Shown: positions 25,761-35,167, numbered from the stretch's first letter. The stretch: 64,000 nucleotides of DNA from Anaerolineaceae bacterium (GCA_016841365.1 JAENZI010000008.1:93192-157191), one strand, 5' to 3'. Notes: a model not told the origin generated them from the letters alone. Made by a program: numbers and translations.

Positions 25761-27014
25761 TTATTTGCGTTCTTGCAAAAGCGCTTCGTAAAGCAGGATG
25801 GATAAAGCGGTTGTGCCAGTTGCGATGCATTCTTCATCCACGTCAAAATCGGGCGTGTGCAACAGGGCATATTTACCATTTTTGGTGTCGGCTGCCCCCA
25901 GCCAGAACATCGCACCCGGAATATATTTCGTATAGTAAGCGAAATCCTCACAGTTAAAAGGGAAGGCAGCCCTGAGATGAAGTAATTGCTGCGGCATAAA
26001 AGCACTGCTCAGCGCAGGAAAGGTGCTGCGGACGAGTGTTGAGTTATTAATCATATCGGGCATCGTCCCGGCATGCTCAAGGTGATATTGGGTGAGAGTC
26101 GCCTTGCAAATGGCGTTCAGGCGAGCCTTAATCCGCCCAAGTGCGGCCAGACGCAGGTTAGGGGTGGCGGCTTTGATCCCGATCCCAAATTGGCCGTGCC
26201 ACATTTCAGGGTCTTCATCATTCATCGAGGCATCATAGATGATGAAGTGCCGCAGTTCATGGGAATCTGTCTGCATCCATCCCCAAAAAGTCTGCATCGC
26301 CTGCCAGGTTTCTGGCAATTGCCATTGATTGCAGCGCAAGATTGCGCGAACACAGCGTTTGGCGACCACATCTAGGTCAGATAGCGTGAGGTTGACGCTG
26401 GATTGTGGTTTGAGTGAGGCGAGATAGTGATCGAAACCCGCCAAAAATAAACCGTCACTCCAAGCGATTTGGCCAGCAGGGAGTGGGGCGACATGTAAGC
26501 CGAAAATCGCGATAGGGGTTGGGTCGGTCAGCGCGCCATCACGGATCATGCGGCGTGCGCCGGTGATCTGCTCTTCTTCAGGCTGAAAGATAAAGCGTAC
26601 GTTGCCAGGCAGGGCTCGACCGAACTTGCTCAGGACATGTGCGACGCCGATGCCGACCGCGCTGTGGACATCATGCCCGCAAGCGTGCATCACGCCCGGG
26701 ATGGTTGAGCGGTAGGGCACCTGGTTGATCTCATGGATGGGGAGAGCGTCCATGTCCACGCGCAGGGCGACGGTTGGCAAAGCGGGGTCCGTGATCAAAT
26801 CCGCAACGATGCCATACCCGCCGACATTAGCGCGCACAACTAAGCCCAGATGCTTTAGGTTTTCTGCAATCTGGTGGGCGGTTCGGGTTTCTCCCCCTGA
26901 AAGTTCGGGGTGTTGGTGAAGGTCGCGCCGGATGGTGCGTAATTTTGTAAACACATCCGCAGTATGTTTGTGGATGGCCTGGATGGTTTGTTCTTCAATT
27001 AAGGCAGGCATCAT
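25761..27014 (-). CDS. M20-family amidohydrolase, atypical lid domain
   Basis: A 417-residue protein. IRRDLHQHPELSGGETRTA opens the metallopeptidase domain; VALRVDMDALPIHE, MHACGHDVHSAVGIG and FIFQPEEEQITGARRMI supply metal ligands and the catalytic Glu pair, and FNCEDFAYYTKYIPGAMFWLG closes it. This is the IAA-amino-acid hydrolase/N-acyl-amino-acid amidohydrolase group. The middle segment (about 190-310) is unusual: the family motif with a conserved His (GxGGHGAxPH) is not seen, and instead there is a stretch with several Trp and His (WQLPETWQAMQTFWGWMQ). Substrate unknown; it could act on acyl or peptide amides. Confidence 0.82.
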   Translation of the reverse strand: MMPALIEEQTIQAIHKHTADVFTKLRTIRRDLHQHPELSGGETRTAHQIAENLKHLGLVVRANVGGYGIVADLITDPALPTVALRVDMDALPIHEINQVPYRSTIPGVMHACGHDVHSAVGIGVAHVLSKFGRALPGNVRFIFQPEEEQITGARRMIRDGALTDPTPIAIFGLHVAPLPAGQIAWSDGLFLAGFDHYLASLKPQSSVNLTLSDLDVVAKRCVRAILRCNQWQLPETWQAMQTFWGWMQTDSHELRHFIIYDASMNDEDPEMWHGQFGIGIKAATPNLRLAALGRIKARLNAICKATLTQYHLEHAGTMPDMINNSTLVRSTFPALSSAFMPQQLLHLRAAFPFNCEDFAYYTKYIPGAMFWLGAADTKNGKYALLHTPDFDVDEECIATGTTALSILLYEALLQERK

Positions 27015-27070
27015 GAAATAACCCTGCTGAGGTTTAGTGAAATTATTGGGGAATTTCCCGCAAAAGGGAC

Positions 27071-28084
27071 TCAGTAGATCTCTGGTACGAAGGTTTGGTC
27101 TTCAAATGGCGGACGGACGTAGCCCTCATTTTCCTGACGCGGCGGAAGGTCGATCTTCTCGGGGGTCAGGTCTTCGTAGGGGATCATGGTGAGCAAGTGG
27201 GAAATGCAATTCAGACGGGCTTTTTTCTTGACATCCGCATTGACCACATACCAAGGCGCCTGTTTGATGTCGGTGTATTTCATCATGACATCTTTGGCTT
27301 TTGAGTATTCCACCCACCGGCTGCGGGCTTCAACATCCATCGGGCTCAATTTCCAGCGTTTGGTGCGATCCTCCAGCCGTGCCATGAACCGTTTTTCCTG
27401 TTCTTCATCGCTGACCGAGAACCAATATTTGACCAGGATGATTCCAGACCGGATCAACATCCGCTCAAATTCCGGGCAGGTACGCATGAATTCCCAGTAT
27501 TCTTCATCGGTGCAAAAGCCCATCACCCGTTCGACACCAGCGCGGTTATACCAGCTGCGGTCAAAGAGGACCATTTCGCCTGCCGCGGGCAGGTGGGGGA
27601 TATAGCGCTGGAAATACCACTGGGTTTTCTCGCGTTCGGTGGGCACGCCCAGGGCGACCACACGGGCAGAGCGGGGATTCAGGCATTGCATGATGCGTTT
27701 GATCACACCGCCCTTGCCGGCAGCATCCCGTCCCTCAAAGATCACTACAACTTTGAGTTTCTCTTTTTTAACCCATTCTTGAAGCTTGACCAGTTCAACC
27801 TGCAGTCTGCGCAGCTCTTTTTCGTAGACTTTATTTGTAAGTTTTTTTGGGGGTTCGGTGGCAGTCGCGTGGTTGGGTGCTTTGGCGGTCGGTGCGGGGG
27901 TTTCTACTTGGGCGTCCGGGTTATCCGGCGGGTTTTCGTCTGAGTTGCTTGCAGCTATGGATTCCTCGTCTTTTTTAGACTTGTTTTTCTTATCTTTCTT
28001 TTGCTTCTTGTCCTTCTTTTGCTTCTTTTCTTTCTTGTCTTTCTTTTCGACCTTGTCCTTCTTTTCTGCCTTTTTCTTACCCAT
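27071..28084 (-). CDS. ppk2: Polyphosphate kinase 2 with lysine-rich N-terminal extension
   Basis: A 337-residue PPK2 of the class I type. Walker A is FEGRDAAGKGG (about 116-126), followed by KRIMQCLNPRSARVVAL and QWYFQRYIPHLPAAGEMVLFDRSWYNRAGVERVMGFC (split by family-conserved residues), then SVSDEEQEKRF and SPMDVEARSRW. The enzyme uses polyphosphate to phosphorylate nucleotides. Start ATG 28084 has GGAGG 6 nt upstream. Residues 3-38 contain 25 lysines in KK-rich steps with Asp/Glu/Gln, then a Pro/Ala/Thr-rich linker to residue 80. Ordinary PPK2 proteins begin near residue 85 of this one, so the head is an addition. Confidence 0.93.
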   Translation of the reverse strand: MGKKKAEKKDKVEKKDKKEKKQKKDKKQKKDKKNKSKKDEESIAASNSDENPPDNPDAQVETPAPTAKAPNHATATEPPKKLTNKVYEKELRRLQVELVKLQEWVKKEKLKVVVIFEGRDAAGKGGVIKRIMQCLNPRSARVVALGVPTEREKTQWYFQRYIPHLPAAGEMVLFDRSWYNRAGVERVMGFCTDEEYWEFMRTCPEFERMLIRSGIILVKYWFSVSDEEQEKRFMARLEDRTKRWKLSPMDVEARSRWVEYSKAKDVMMKYTDIKQAPWYVVNADVKKKARLNCISHLLTMIPYEDLTPEKIDLPPRQENEGYVRPPFEDQTFVPEIY

Positions 28085-28141
28085 CGCTAACCTCCAAATC
28101 TTGATTGGTTGGAATAAATTAGTATGGTATTTATTGTACAT

Positions 28142-28173
28142 TAAAAAGCATCAAATTTAAAAAGGAATTTGAT
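28142..28173 (-). terminator. AT-rich hairpin, possible terminator of the HAD gene
   Basis: ATCAAATT (28150-28157) pairs with AATTTGAT (28166-28173); on the minus strand it is followed by GCTTTTTAA. The stem is weak (8 bp, mostly A-T). Confidence 0.4.
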
Positions 28174-28196
28174 TATATTGGAATAGGGAATTGGGA

Positions 28197-28829
28197 TTAA
28201 AGGCGGAATAGCCCTGCTAATTGCTTGATACTCTCAATGTGGGGGCTGCCATCGTGGTGATGATGCCCAATTGACACGGTGGCAATACCCAATGCTTGTG
28301 CGGCTTCAAGGTTCACGGGTGAATCATCCACCAGCAGGCAGTATTGAGGCTGCTCGTTGATCAGCGCCAGCGCTTTGTGGAAGGCTTCGGGTTGCGGTTT
28401 GCAGTAGGGCGAAATGGCAAGAATATCTATGATTTGGTCAAATTGTTCGCTTACGCCCAAAACGTCCATCACCCGGGAAGCATGAGGGGCACTGGCATTG
28501 GTGAAGATCACCTTGCGCTGTGGTAAATCTTGCAGCATTTGGTTAAGTTCTGGGTCTGGCCCCAGATAATTTTCGAGTGGAATATCGTGCACGAACTCAA
28601 GATAGGCGTCACTATCGATGTCGTATTCTGTGACCAATCCTCGCAAGGTCGTCCCGTATTGCCGCCAGAGCCGGTGGCGGAGTTGTTCAACTTCATCGTG
28701 TGAAAAGGGAAATTGCTCAAGCATGAATTGATGGATGCGGTCACGGATCAGTTGCCATAATCCATTGTCCTGTGGATAGAGCGTATCGTCGAGGTCGATC
28801 AGCAAGCAGCGGATGTGTTCATGATTCAC
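28197..28829 (-). CDS. HAD-superfamily pyrimidine 5'-nucleotidase-like phosphatase
   Basis: A 210-residue HAD hydrolase: motif I LLIDLDDTLYPQ (nucleophile Asp near 12), motif II FTNASAPHA, motif III Lys in SPYCKPQPEAF, and motif IV LLVDDSPVNLEAA. The DLDDTLY opening and helical cap with YGTTLRGLVTEYDID match the SDT1/PHM8-type pyrimidine nucleotidases. The end of motif IV is followed by an unusual GHHHHDGS. Start ATG 28829; the membrane-protein gene upstream ends 10 nt before, so they are co-transcribed. Confidence 0.88.
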   Translation of the reverse strand: MNHEHIRCLLIDLDDTLYPQDNGLWQLIRDRIHQFMLEQFPFSHDEVEQLRHRLWRQYGTTLRGLVTEYDIDSDAYLEFVHDIPLENYLGPDPELNQMLQDLPQRKVIFTNASAPHASRVMDVLGVSEQFDQIIDILAISPYCKPQPEAFHKALALINEQPQYCLLVDDSPVNLEAAQALGIATVSIGHHHHDGSPHIESIKQLAGLFRL

Positions 28830-28839
28830 GGTTTTTGGC

Positions 28840-29301
28840 TCATTTCTGTGTTGTGTATGCTTTTGTGATGTCTTTTTGCTTGAGCATGAGGATATACAAA
28901 ATAGGGGCAGGGATAAACAATACGACCATGCTCCAGTAAGCGATGGGGTGTGCTGCCCACGCCCTGCTGGGGAAGGTGCCTGCTCCGAAAACGATAGCGC
29001 CTGTGATAAAAATTGTCAGGGAGACCAAACCTGTTAGGCGCTGATAATTGCCCTTGACCACTGCCCAATAAGCAAACAGAATACCCAGGATGATGCCGAC
29101 AACGTCTGTCCCCCCTAAGCCGAACAGGAAGGGTAAGGTTTGCACCTCCCAACCATCAGGCGGGGGCAGGAGGGGGAATGGGGATGGCGTGCCTGAGAGC
29201 ATCAGGATGCCTGCCCGGATCAGGGCGATCAGGTGCAGGGACTGCAGCAGGCCATAATAGGTAATTAGAATCTTGAGGTTCTTCTGTTTATTTTTCTGCA
29301 T
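28840..29301 (-). CDS. Four-TM membrane protein of unknown function
   Basis: A 153-residue protein with four hydrophobic segments (about 12-35, 57-78, 88-110, 116-140), a Lys-rich N-terminus and a short Lys-rich tail. The loop after TM1 is Pro-rich (GTPSPFPLLPPPDGW). I do not recognise the family. Its ATG lies 14 nt inside the end of prmA, and the HAD gene follows 10 nt later, which points to one transcript prmA-this gene-HAD. Confidence 0.7.
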   Translation of the reverse strand: MQKNKQKNLKILITYYGLLQSLHLIALIRAGILMLSGTPSPFPLLPPPDGWEVQTLPFLFGLGGTDVVGIILGILFAYWAVVKGNYQRLTGLVSLTIFITGAIVFGAGTFPSRAWAAHPIAYWSMVVLFIPAPILYILMLKQKDITKAYTTQK

Positions 29302-30223
29302 GCTTCACCATTGCCAAACTAATCCAGTCCTCTTGCTGTAGTAGATCGATGCGTGTGAAACCAGCGTTTTGGGCGGCATTGAGGATGTCCGCTTCTTGGT
29401 AGTCGAGGATGCCCGAGAGCAGAAGTGTGCCTCCCTCTGAGACGGTTTGCCCCAGCCCCTGTTCAAAGAGTTTGAGGATCACGGTGGCAAGTATGTTGAC
29501 CAGCACCAGGGGGGCTTGCTCCCTCTCAAATTTACCTGAGAGGATCTCATTCACCGAGCCAATGCCGGTTTCGATCAGTTGCGAGTCGATGTTGTTTAAC
29601 GCCGTGTTTTCAAGGGTTGAGGTGATCGCAGTCGAGTCGACATCCACAGCTAACACATGTTGGGCGCCCATCTTGAGGGCTGCGATTGAGAGGATACCAG
29701 AGCCGCAGCCGATGTCGAAAACATGCTGATCGGGTTTGATGTACCTCTCCAATAGCTTCAGGCTGAGCTGGGTTGTCGGGTGCGTGCCGGTGCCAAATGC
29801 CATCGCCGGGTTAATGCGGATGATGACCCGCTCTTCTTCTGGTTCGGGCTCATGCCAGGCAGGCAATATCAGGATATTTTCTCCGATACTGATGGGGGTG
29901 TAGTGCTTTTTCCAGGCAGCCATCCAGTTCTCATCCTGGACCAGGGTGTAAGTGGCTTGGGGGATGGGTGCGATTTGTGACATGTGCCAGAGCGCTTCTT
30001 CGAGTTTGCGCTTTTTGTCTTCGAGCTGAGAATCTACCGTCAGGTAGCCCGAGACGGCAATCTCGCCTGTGGGGACGTTCTCATGCAAATGGGCGTCGTA
30101 GGTGGTCACGGTTTCGACCACAATCCCATTGGACACAAAACGCCCCAGCACTTCTGCCAGGGCTTCAGCGATTTCACCGTCGGAAACTAATTTGACTTCG
30201 ACCCAATGTGCATTTTCTTGCAA
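29288..30223 (-). CDS. prmA: Ribosomal protein L11 methyltransferase
   Basis: About 311 residues. The N-terminal domain recognises L11 (HWVEVKLVSDGEIAEALAEVL). The SAM-binding domain has ILILPAWHEPEPEEE, AMAFGTGTHPTTQLSL, VFDIGCGSGILSIAALKMGA and VLVNILATVI, all PrmA signatures. I use the TTG at 30223: GGAGG (30228-30232) lies 5 nt upstream and the protein then starts like other PrmA proteins. ATG 30241 in the same frame is the alternative and would overlap the end of dnaJ. dnaJ-prmA order is common in Firmicute-type genomes. Confidence 0.92.
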   Translation of the reverse strand: MQENAHWVEVKLVSDGEIAEALAEVLGRFVSNGIVVETVTTYDAHLHENVPTGEIAVSGYLTVDSQLEDKKRKLEEALWHMSQIAPIPQATYTLVQDENWMAAWKKHYTPISIGENILILPAWHEPEPEEERVIIRINPAMAFGTGTHPTTQLSLKLLERYIKPDQHVFDIGCGSGILSIAALKMGAQHVLAVDVDSTAITSTLENTALNNIDSQLIETGIGSVNEILSGKFEREQAPLVLVNILATVILKLFEQGLGQTVSEGGTLLLSGILDYQEADILNAAQNAGFTRIDLLQQEDWISLAMVKHAEK

Positions 30224-30224
30224 G

Positions 30225-31346
30225 TTAACCTCCGAAAACATCCCGCAATTTTTCAAAAAAACTTTGCTGCTGGATTTTGATATCCGGATCCATGGTTTTT
30301 GCGAGTGATTCAAACAATTTCCGCTGCTCATCCGTCAGCCGTGAGGGGATTTGGACCGATACTGTGACCAATTCATCGCCCCGACCTGATCCGCGCAGGT
30401 GGGGAATACCCTGGTCGCGCAGCCTGAATGTCTTGCCGGGTTGCGTGCCTGGCGGTATACGCAGTTCTACATCGCCGTTGAGTGTGGGAACTTTGATCAT
30501 GTCGCCCAGAACTGCCTGGGCAATGTTGATGTCTAAATCCAATAGAATGTCATCATTCCTGCGGCGGAAGAATTCGTGATTTTCAACTTCGATTTCAAGA
30601 TAGAAATTGCCATGCGGTCCGCCATTGGAGCCGGGATTGCCTTCGCCAGCCAGACGGATTTGAACCCCGCTAGAGATCCCGGCAGGGATGGTTACCATCT
30701 TGCTGATAGTCTTTCGCTCCAAGCCTCGGCCATTGCAGGTAGGACATGGGGTTTCAATGATTTCACCTCGTCCGTTACAGCGCGGACAGGTCACCACTTG
30801 CACCATAGATCCCAGCAGGGTTTGGTGCACCTGGCGGACTTCACCTGTGCCGTTGCAGTTTGGACAGGTAGATGGTGATGTGCCAGGTTTGGCACCTGAA
30901 CCGTTGCAGGTGTGGCACACTTCGTCACGTGTAATTTGAATTTCTTTTTCGGTTCCGAAGGCTGCTTCTTCAAAACTAAGTTTGATCCGGCTGGAAAGGT
31001 CAGCCCCCCTGCGGGGTGCATTTCGGGCACGGCGCCCGCCCATGCCGCCGAAACCGCCAAAACCAAAAATGCCCTCGAGGATGTCTGAGAGATCGATATT
31101 GGTGAAATCGGGCATTCCCTGTGTGTTAACGCCGGCGTGACCATAGCGGTCATAGGCAGCGCGTTTTTCGTTATCTGAAAGGACAGCGTATGCCTCATTG
31201 ATTTCTTTGAACTTTTCTTCAGCGTCCGGGTCATCACTGACATCGGGATGAAACTTGCGTGCAAGCCCGCGAAATGCTGATTTCAGTTCATCTGGGCTGG
31301 CGCTGCGGGGAACGCCAAGCACCTCATAATAATCTCTCTTTGCCAT
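30225..31346 (-). CDS. dnaJ: Chaperone protein DnaJ
   Basis: A 373-residue DnaJ with every domain: J-domain (YEVLGVPRSASPDELKSAFR, HPDVSDD with the HPD motif), a G/F-rich region (GIFGFGGFGGMGG), four CxxCxGxG zinc repeats (CHTCNGSGAK, CPNCNGTGEV, CPRCNGRGEI, CPTCNGRGLE), then the two C-terminal substrate domains. It stimulates DnaK ATP hydrolysis. It is 161 nt downstream of dnaK on the same strand, with a hairpin between. Confidence 0.97.
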   Translation of the reverse strand: MAKRDYYEVLGVPRSASPDELKSAFRGLARKFHPDVSDDPDAEEKFKEINEAYAVLSDNEKRAAYDRYGHAGVNTQGMPDFTNIDLSDILEGIFGFGGFGGMGGRRARNAPRRGADLSSRIKLSFEEAAFGTEKEIQITRDEVCHTCNGSGAKPGTSPSTCPNCNGTGEVRQVHQTLLGSMVQVVTCPRCNGRGEIIETPCPTCNGRGLERKTISKMVTIPAGISSGVQIRLAGEGNPGSNGGPHGNFYLEIEVENHEFFRRRNDDILLDLDINIAQAVLGDMIKVPTLNGDVELRIPPGTQPGKTFRLRDQGIPHLRGSGRGDELVTVSVQIPSRLTDEQRKLFESLAKTMDPDIKIQQQSFFEKLRDVFGG

Positions 31347-31452
31347 AAATCCGTCTAATTCTTGTGTTGTTGGCTGATAATTTTGTATCTATCGCAATTC
31401 GGCTTAGTTTACTCAGGATTGCAGGTGATGTCAAACGGAGAGCGTTTGATTG

Positions 31453-31485
31453 TAACAGGTGTCCGGAAAACCCGGGCACCTGTTA
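31453..31485 (-). promoter_or_regulatory. Strong hairpin between dnaK and dnaJ
   Basis: TAACAGGTGTCCGG (31453-31466) pairs with CCGGGCACCTGTTA (31472-31485) with one G-T wobble and a 5-nt loop. On the minus (coding) strand no T-run follows, so it is more likely an mRNA-processing or partial-termination stem than a full terminator. Confidence 0.55.
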
Positions 31486-31507
31486 TTTTACTTAGAATGT
31501 GCCCGGC

Positions 31508-33409
31508 TCAGACTTGCTTGAACTCGCCGTCCACCACATCTTCGTCATCATTACCGCCCTCATCGGGCGGGGTATCGTCTGCGGCTTTACCGCCTTCCGC
31601 TTGCTGGCTTTGTTGATAAGCTGCTGCGCCAAGTTTTTGGAGCACTTCGGCGAGATCATCGGTTGCTTTCTTGATTGCTTCCATATCCTCGCCATCTTTC
31701 ACCTCACGCACTTTCGCGGCAGCATCTTCAACTTGCTTTTTCAGGTCAGCGGGAACTTTATCGCCAAGATCTTTGAGCGTTTTCTCGGCAGAATAAACCA
31801 TGTTGTCTGCCTGATTTTTAGTCTCAATCAGCTCACGGCGCTTGCGGTCTTCTTCTGCGTGTTGTTCAGCAGCCTGCCGCATCTGCTCGACTTCTTCTTC
31901 ACTGAGGCCTGATGAGGCTGTGATGGTGATGTTCTGACTGCGTCCTGTGGCTTTATCCTGTGCGGTCACTTCTAATATCCCGTTGGCATTGATGTCGAAG
32001 GTCACTTCAACTTGCGGAACGCCGCGCGGCGCTGGTGGAATGCCATCGAGGATGAATTTGCCGAGGGATTTATTGTCTGCCGCCATAGGCCTTTCACCCT
32101 GCAGCACGTGGATTTCCACCTGGGTCTGGTTGTCGCTGGCGGTGGAAAAGATCTGGCTTTCCTTTGTGGGGATGGTCGTGTTGCGTTTGATCAAAGTGGT
32201 GGCAACACCGCCAAGGGTTTCAACAGATAGGGAAAGCGGGGTGACATCCAAAAGCAGGATATCTTTGACTTCACCACCCAGCACACCTGCCTGGATAGCC
32301 GCACCCACCGCAACGACCTCATCCGGGTTGACGCCCTTGTGCGGTTCTTTGCCAAACATTTTTTCAACCTCTGATTGGATGCGGGGCATGCGAGTCATAC
32401 CACCGACCAAAACGACCTCGTCAATTTCTTTAGTTTTAAGATTGGCATCACTCATGGCTTTTTTGACAGGTGTCAGGCTGCGCTCGACCAGATCCTCGGT
32501 TAATTGCTCAAGCTTGGAGCGGGTCAGCGTCGTGACAAGGTGTTTTGGCCCAGACGCATCGGCGGTGATGTAAGGCAGGTTGATCTCAGCTTGCATGGTG
32601 GATGACAGTTCGATCTTGGCTTTTTCTGCAGCCTCTTTCAAGCGCTGCAACGCCTGGCGATCGTTTCGCAGATCGATGCCCGAGTCGTGCTTGAATTCAT
32701 CGGCGATGTAATCGATGATGCGCTGATCGAAATCGTCTCCGCCTAAGAAGGTGTCGCCGCTGGTTGAGCGCACTTGGAACACACCTTCACCCACATCAAG
32801 AACAGAAATGTCGAATGTGCCGCCGCCCAGGTCGTAGACAGCGATGATTTCGTTTTTCTTTTTATCAAGACCATAAGCCAAAGATGAAGCTGTCGGCTCA
32901 TTGATGATGCGCAACACTTCGAGACCAGCGATTTTGCCGGCGTCCTTGGTGGCATTGCGTTGTGCGTCGTTAAAATATGCCGGCACGGTGATGACTGCCT
33001 GTGTAACAGGTTCGCCAAGATAGGCTTCAGCATCACGTTTGATCTTCGAAAGGATCATAGCAGAAATTTCGGGCGGTGAATATTCTTTACCCGCTAATGA
33101 AACGCGCAAGTCGCCATTAGGCGCTTTGGATACCTTGTAGGGGACCAGTTTGAGCGCTTTTTGAACATCCGGATCGTCAAATTTGCGCCCCATAAAGCGT
33201 TTGATGGAGAAGATTGTGTTCTCCGGGTTGGTGATTGCCTGGTTGCGGGCTACCCGCCCTACCAATCGTTCACCGTTTTTGTTGACAGCCACAACAGAGG
33301 GCACCAGACGTTCGCCTTCAGCCGAGGGGATGACAACAGGTTCACCGCCAACCATGACTGCGCCGACAGAGTTTGTTGTGCCAAGATCAATACCAATGAT
33401 TTTTCCCAT
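31508..33409 (-). CDS. dnaK: Chaperone protein DnaK (Hsp70)
   Basis: A 633-residue Hsp70. The nucleotide-binding domain starts [18 protein letters not shown], with [52 protein letters not shown] and [14 protein letters not shown]. The substrate domain begins [15 protein letters not shown]. The C-terminal lid ends in an acidic, Gly/Asp-rich tail. It lies 15 nt after grpE in the HrcA-controlled operon. Confidence 0.98.
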   Translation of the reverse strand: MGKIIGIDLGTTNSVGAVMVGGEPVVIPSAEGERLVPSVVAVNKNGERLVGRVARNQAITNPENTIFSIKRFMGRKFDDPDVQKALKLVPYKVSKAPNGDLRVSLAGKEYSPPEISAMILSKIKRDAEAYLGEPVTQAVITVPAYFNDAQRNATKDAGKIAGLEVLRIINEPTASSLAYGLDKKKNEIIAVYDLGGGTFDISVLDVGEGVFQVRSTSGDTFLGGDDFDQRIIDYIADEFKHDSGIDLRNDRQALQRLKEAAEKAKIELSSTMQAEINLPYITADASGPKHLVTTLTRSKLEQLTEDLVERSLTPVKKAMSDANLKTKEIDEVVLVGGMTRMPRIQSEVEKMFGKEPHKGVNPDEVVAVGAAIQAGVLGGEVKDILLLDVTPLSLSVETLGGVATTLIKRNTTIPTKESQIFSTASDNQTQVEIHVLQGERPMAADNKSLGKFILDGIPPAPRGVPQVEVTFDINANGILEVTAQDKATGRSQNITITASSGLSEEEVEQMRQAAEQHAEEDRKRRELIETKNQADNMVYSAEKTLKDLGDKVPADLKKQVEDAAAKVREVKDGEDMEAIKKATDDLAEVLQKLGAAAYQQSQQAEGGKAADDTPPDEGGNDDEDVVDGEFKQV

Positions 33410-33424
33410 TTTTTCTCCTGTTTT

Positions 33425-34006
33425 CTATTTTGCTACCCGTACCATTGCGGGGCGAATAATTCGGTCTGAAATTTTATAACCCGGCTGTAGGACTTCGATG
33501 ATCTGTCCATCTTCAAAATCCGGGTGGTCTTCCTGGGTGATGGCTTCGTGGATGTTGGGGTCGAATTCATCGCCCGGGTTGACTTGCATGCGTTCCACTC
33601 CCTGGTTGTTCATTTTATTGAGGAGTTTCTGATAAATTAAACCAATGCCATCCACCCAACCCTGCGCATTTTTATCTTCCGGGCTGTGTTTGAGGGCGCG
33701 TTCAAGATCATCCGAAATTTCAAGGAAGATCTTTAGAATGTTGATCATCGCGTCTTGTTTTGTGCGGGTCGCATCCCGCAAGACACGCTTCTTGTAATTC
33801 TCAAAGTCTGCGCGTGAGCGGAGCCATTGATCGGTTTTCTCGTCAACCTCCGATTTGAGGGATTCGATCTGTTTTTCCATGGCGTCGAATTCATCAAGTG
33901 TCAATCCGACGAAGGGTTTTGCTTCAGATTCCATTCCTTCTCCTTCAGGGGTTGCACCTTGTTGTTTATCTTTCTTCTCTTGCTCTTCGGGTTTTTCTTT
34001 TTTCAT
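33425..34006 (-). CDS. grpE: Nucleotide exchange factor GrpE
   Basis: A 193-residue protein. A charged, disordered N-terminus (about 1-35) precedes a long coiled-coil helix (AMEKQIESLKSEVDEKTDQW), then RSRADFENYKKRVLRDATR and the beta-wing (NPGDEFDPNIHEAI, VLQPGYKISDRIIRPAMVRVAK). It releases ADP from DnaK. Start ATG 34006 has GGAGA upstream; the frame to 34033 adds unconserved residues. Confidence 0.95.
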   Translation of the reverse strand: MKKEKPEEQEKKDKQQGATPEGEGMESEAKPFVGLTLDEFDAMEKQIESLKSEVDEKTDQWLRSRADFENYKKRVLRDATRTKQDAMINILKIFLEISDDLERALKHSPEDKNAQGWVDGIGLIYQKLLNKMNNQGVERMQVNPGDEFDPNIHEAITQEDHPDFEDGQIIEVLQPGYKISDRIIRPAMVRVAK

Positions 34007-34045
34007 AAATTTCTCCAAAAATAATGATTTCAATTTTCAGGGTGA

Positions 34046-35080
34046 TTACACCGCCAGCGTTTCAGATACAAGATCGCTGAGCACATTGGCCACAAAGCGC
34101 ACGGTTGAGATGGTGCGGTCATAGGGCATGCGGATCGGGCCTAACACACCGATCGAACCGGTGAGCGTGTTGGGGTCACCGTAACGGGCTAATACTACGG
34201 AACACTGGCGCAATTCTTCCCAGGTGCCTTCACCGCCGATCAAAACCTGGATACCGCCCACATCTGCGTTCATCACCGTGCTGGCAAGCAGGTTTTCGAG
34301 CAATGAACGTTCTTCGAGGATGTGGAGCGCCTGACGGGCCTCATCTGACTCGGAAAACTCTGGCTCGGAGAGGACATTGGTCATCCCATCCAGGTAGATC
34401 TCGCCAGTGGCGGATCTTTCGGTCAGCGCCATTTCTGCCAAAAGGATCTCTAAAATATCCTGCCCCAGAGCATCAAGCTGCCCTTTCAGGCGGGACATCT
34501 GCTGAATATCACACCGGCTGCAGAGATGCGTGAGCCGGTTAGCAATTTGCGAGAGCTGTTCCTGTGAAACTGGCTCTTGCAAGGCGATGAACTGCTGGCG
34601 GATTTCACCACCCATCAGCACAAGTACCATCAACACCTGCCGGCCGCGTGTGGCGATCAGCTCGAGGTGCTTGAAGATGGCTTTTTCAGAGTGGGGTGCG
34701 GTCACCAAAGAGGCTGCCTGGGACTGATTGGCAAGCACCGATGCCGCCAGCTTGAGCCATTGCTCAATATCCTGCCGGGATTGGTAGAACTGGTGCGTAA
34801 TCGTGCGCCTGGTGTTGGTGGGCAATCCGCTTTTTTGCACAAGGTTGCCGACAAAATAGCGATAGCCCTCTTCGGTCGGCACACGCCCGGCAGAGGTGTG
34901 GGGCTGCCGCAAAAGTTCATAATCTGTCAGGAAGGCCATTTCATTACGCACAGTGGCAGAGCTCATTTCGAGGGTGTATTTTTGAACCAGGGTTTTTGAG
35001 CCCACGGGCTGCGCGGTGCGAATATGCTCGTGAATGATCAGGGTCAGGATCAGTTTTTGCCGGTCAGTTAATTGCATCAT
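34046..35080 (-). CDS. hrcA: Heat-inducible transcription repressor HrcA
   Basis: A 344-residue repressor. The N-terminal winged helix reads LTDRQKLILTLIIHEHIRTAQPVGSK, then SSATVRNEMAFLTDYELLRQPHTSAGRVPTEEGYRYFV (in two conserved blocks). C-terminal: IGVLGPIRMPYDRTISTVRFVANVLSD. HrcA binds CIRCE, and a perfect CIRCE lies 17 bp upstream of its start. Start at 35080 or 35077 (tandem ATG). It heads the operon hrcA-grpE-dnaK, with dnaJ and prmA after. Confidence 0.96.
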   Translation of the reverse strand: MMQLTDRQKLILTLIIHEHIRTAQPVGSKTLVQKYTLEMSSATVRNEMAFLTDYELLRQPHTSAGRVPTEEGYRYFVGNLVQKSGLPTNTRRTITHQFYQSRQDIEQWLKLAASVLANQSQAASLVTAPHSEKAIFKHLELIATRGRQVLMVLVLMGGEIRQQFIALQEPVSQEQLSQIANRLTHLCSRCDIQQMSRLKGQLDALGQDILEILLAEMALTERSATGEIYLDGMTNVLSEPEFSESDEARQALHILEERSLLENLLASTVMNADVGGIQVLIGGEGTWEELRQCSVVLARYGDPNTLTGSIGVLGPIRMPYDRTISTVRFVANVLSDLVSETLAV

Positions 35081-35096
35081 AGCCTCTGTTTAAATT

Positions 35097-35123
35097 TTAG
35101 CACTCTCAAGCTGAGAGTGCTAA
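35097..35123. promoter_or_regulatory. CIRCE operator
   Basis: TTAGCACTC (35097-35105), 9-nt spacer, GAGTGCTAA (35115-35123). This is an exact match to the CIRCE consensus, the HrcA binding site, and lies in the leader of the hrcA operon. Confidence 0.97.
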
Positions 35124-35138
35124 AATAGCACAAACTTA

Positions 35139-35167
35139 ATGTTACCACGAGCAAAAAATGCCGTCAA
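35139..35167 (-). promoter_or_regulatory. Promoter of the hrcA-grpE-dnaK operon
   Basis: On the minus strand: TTGACG (35167-35162), a 17-nt spacer and TAACAT (35144-35139). The predicted start is near 35132, about 10 nt before CIRCE, the usual geometry. Confidence 0.8.

Noticed and set aside
27858..28160. Plus-strand ORF rich in Phe/Leu/Ser opposite the PPK2 lysine track
   Set aside because: It is the complement of the Lys-rich codons; no ribosome-binding site and no independent support.
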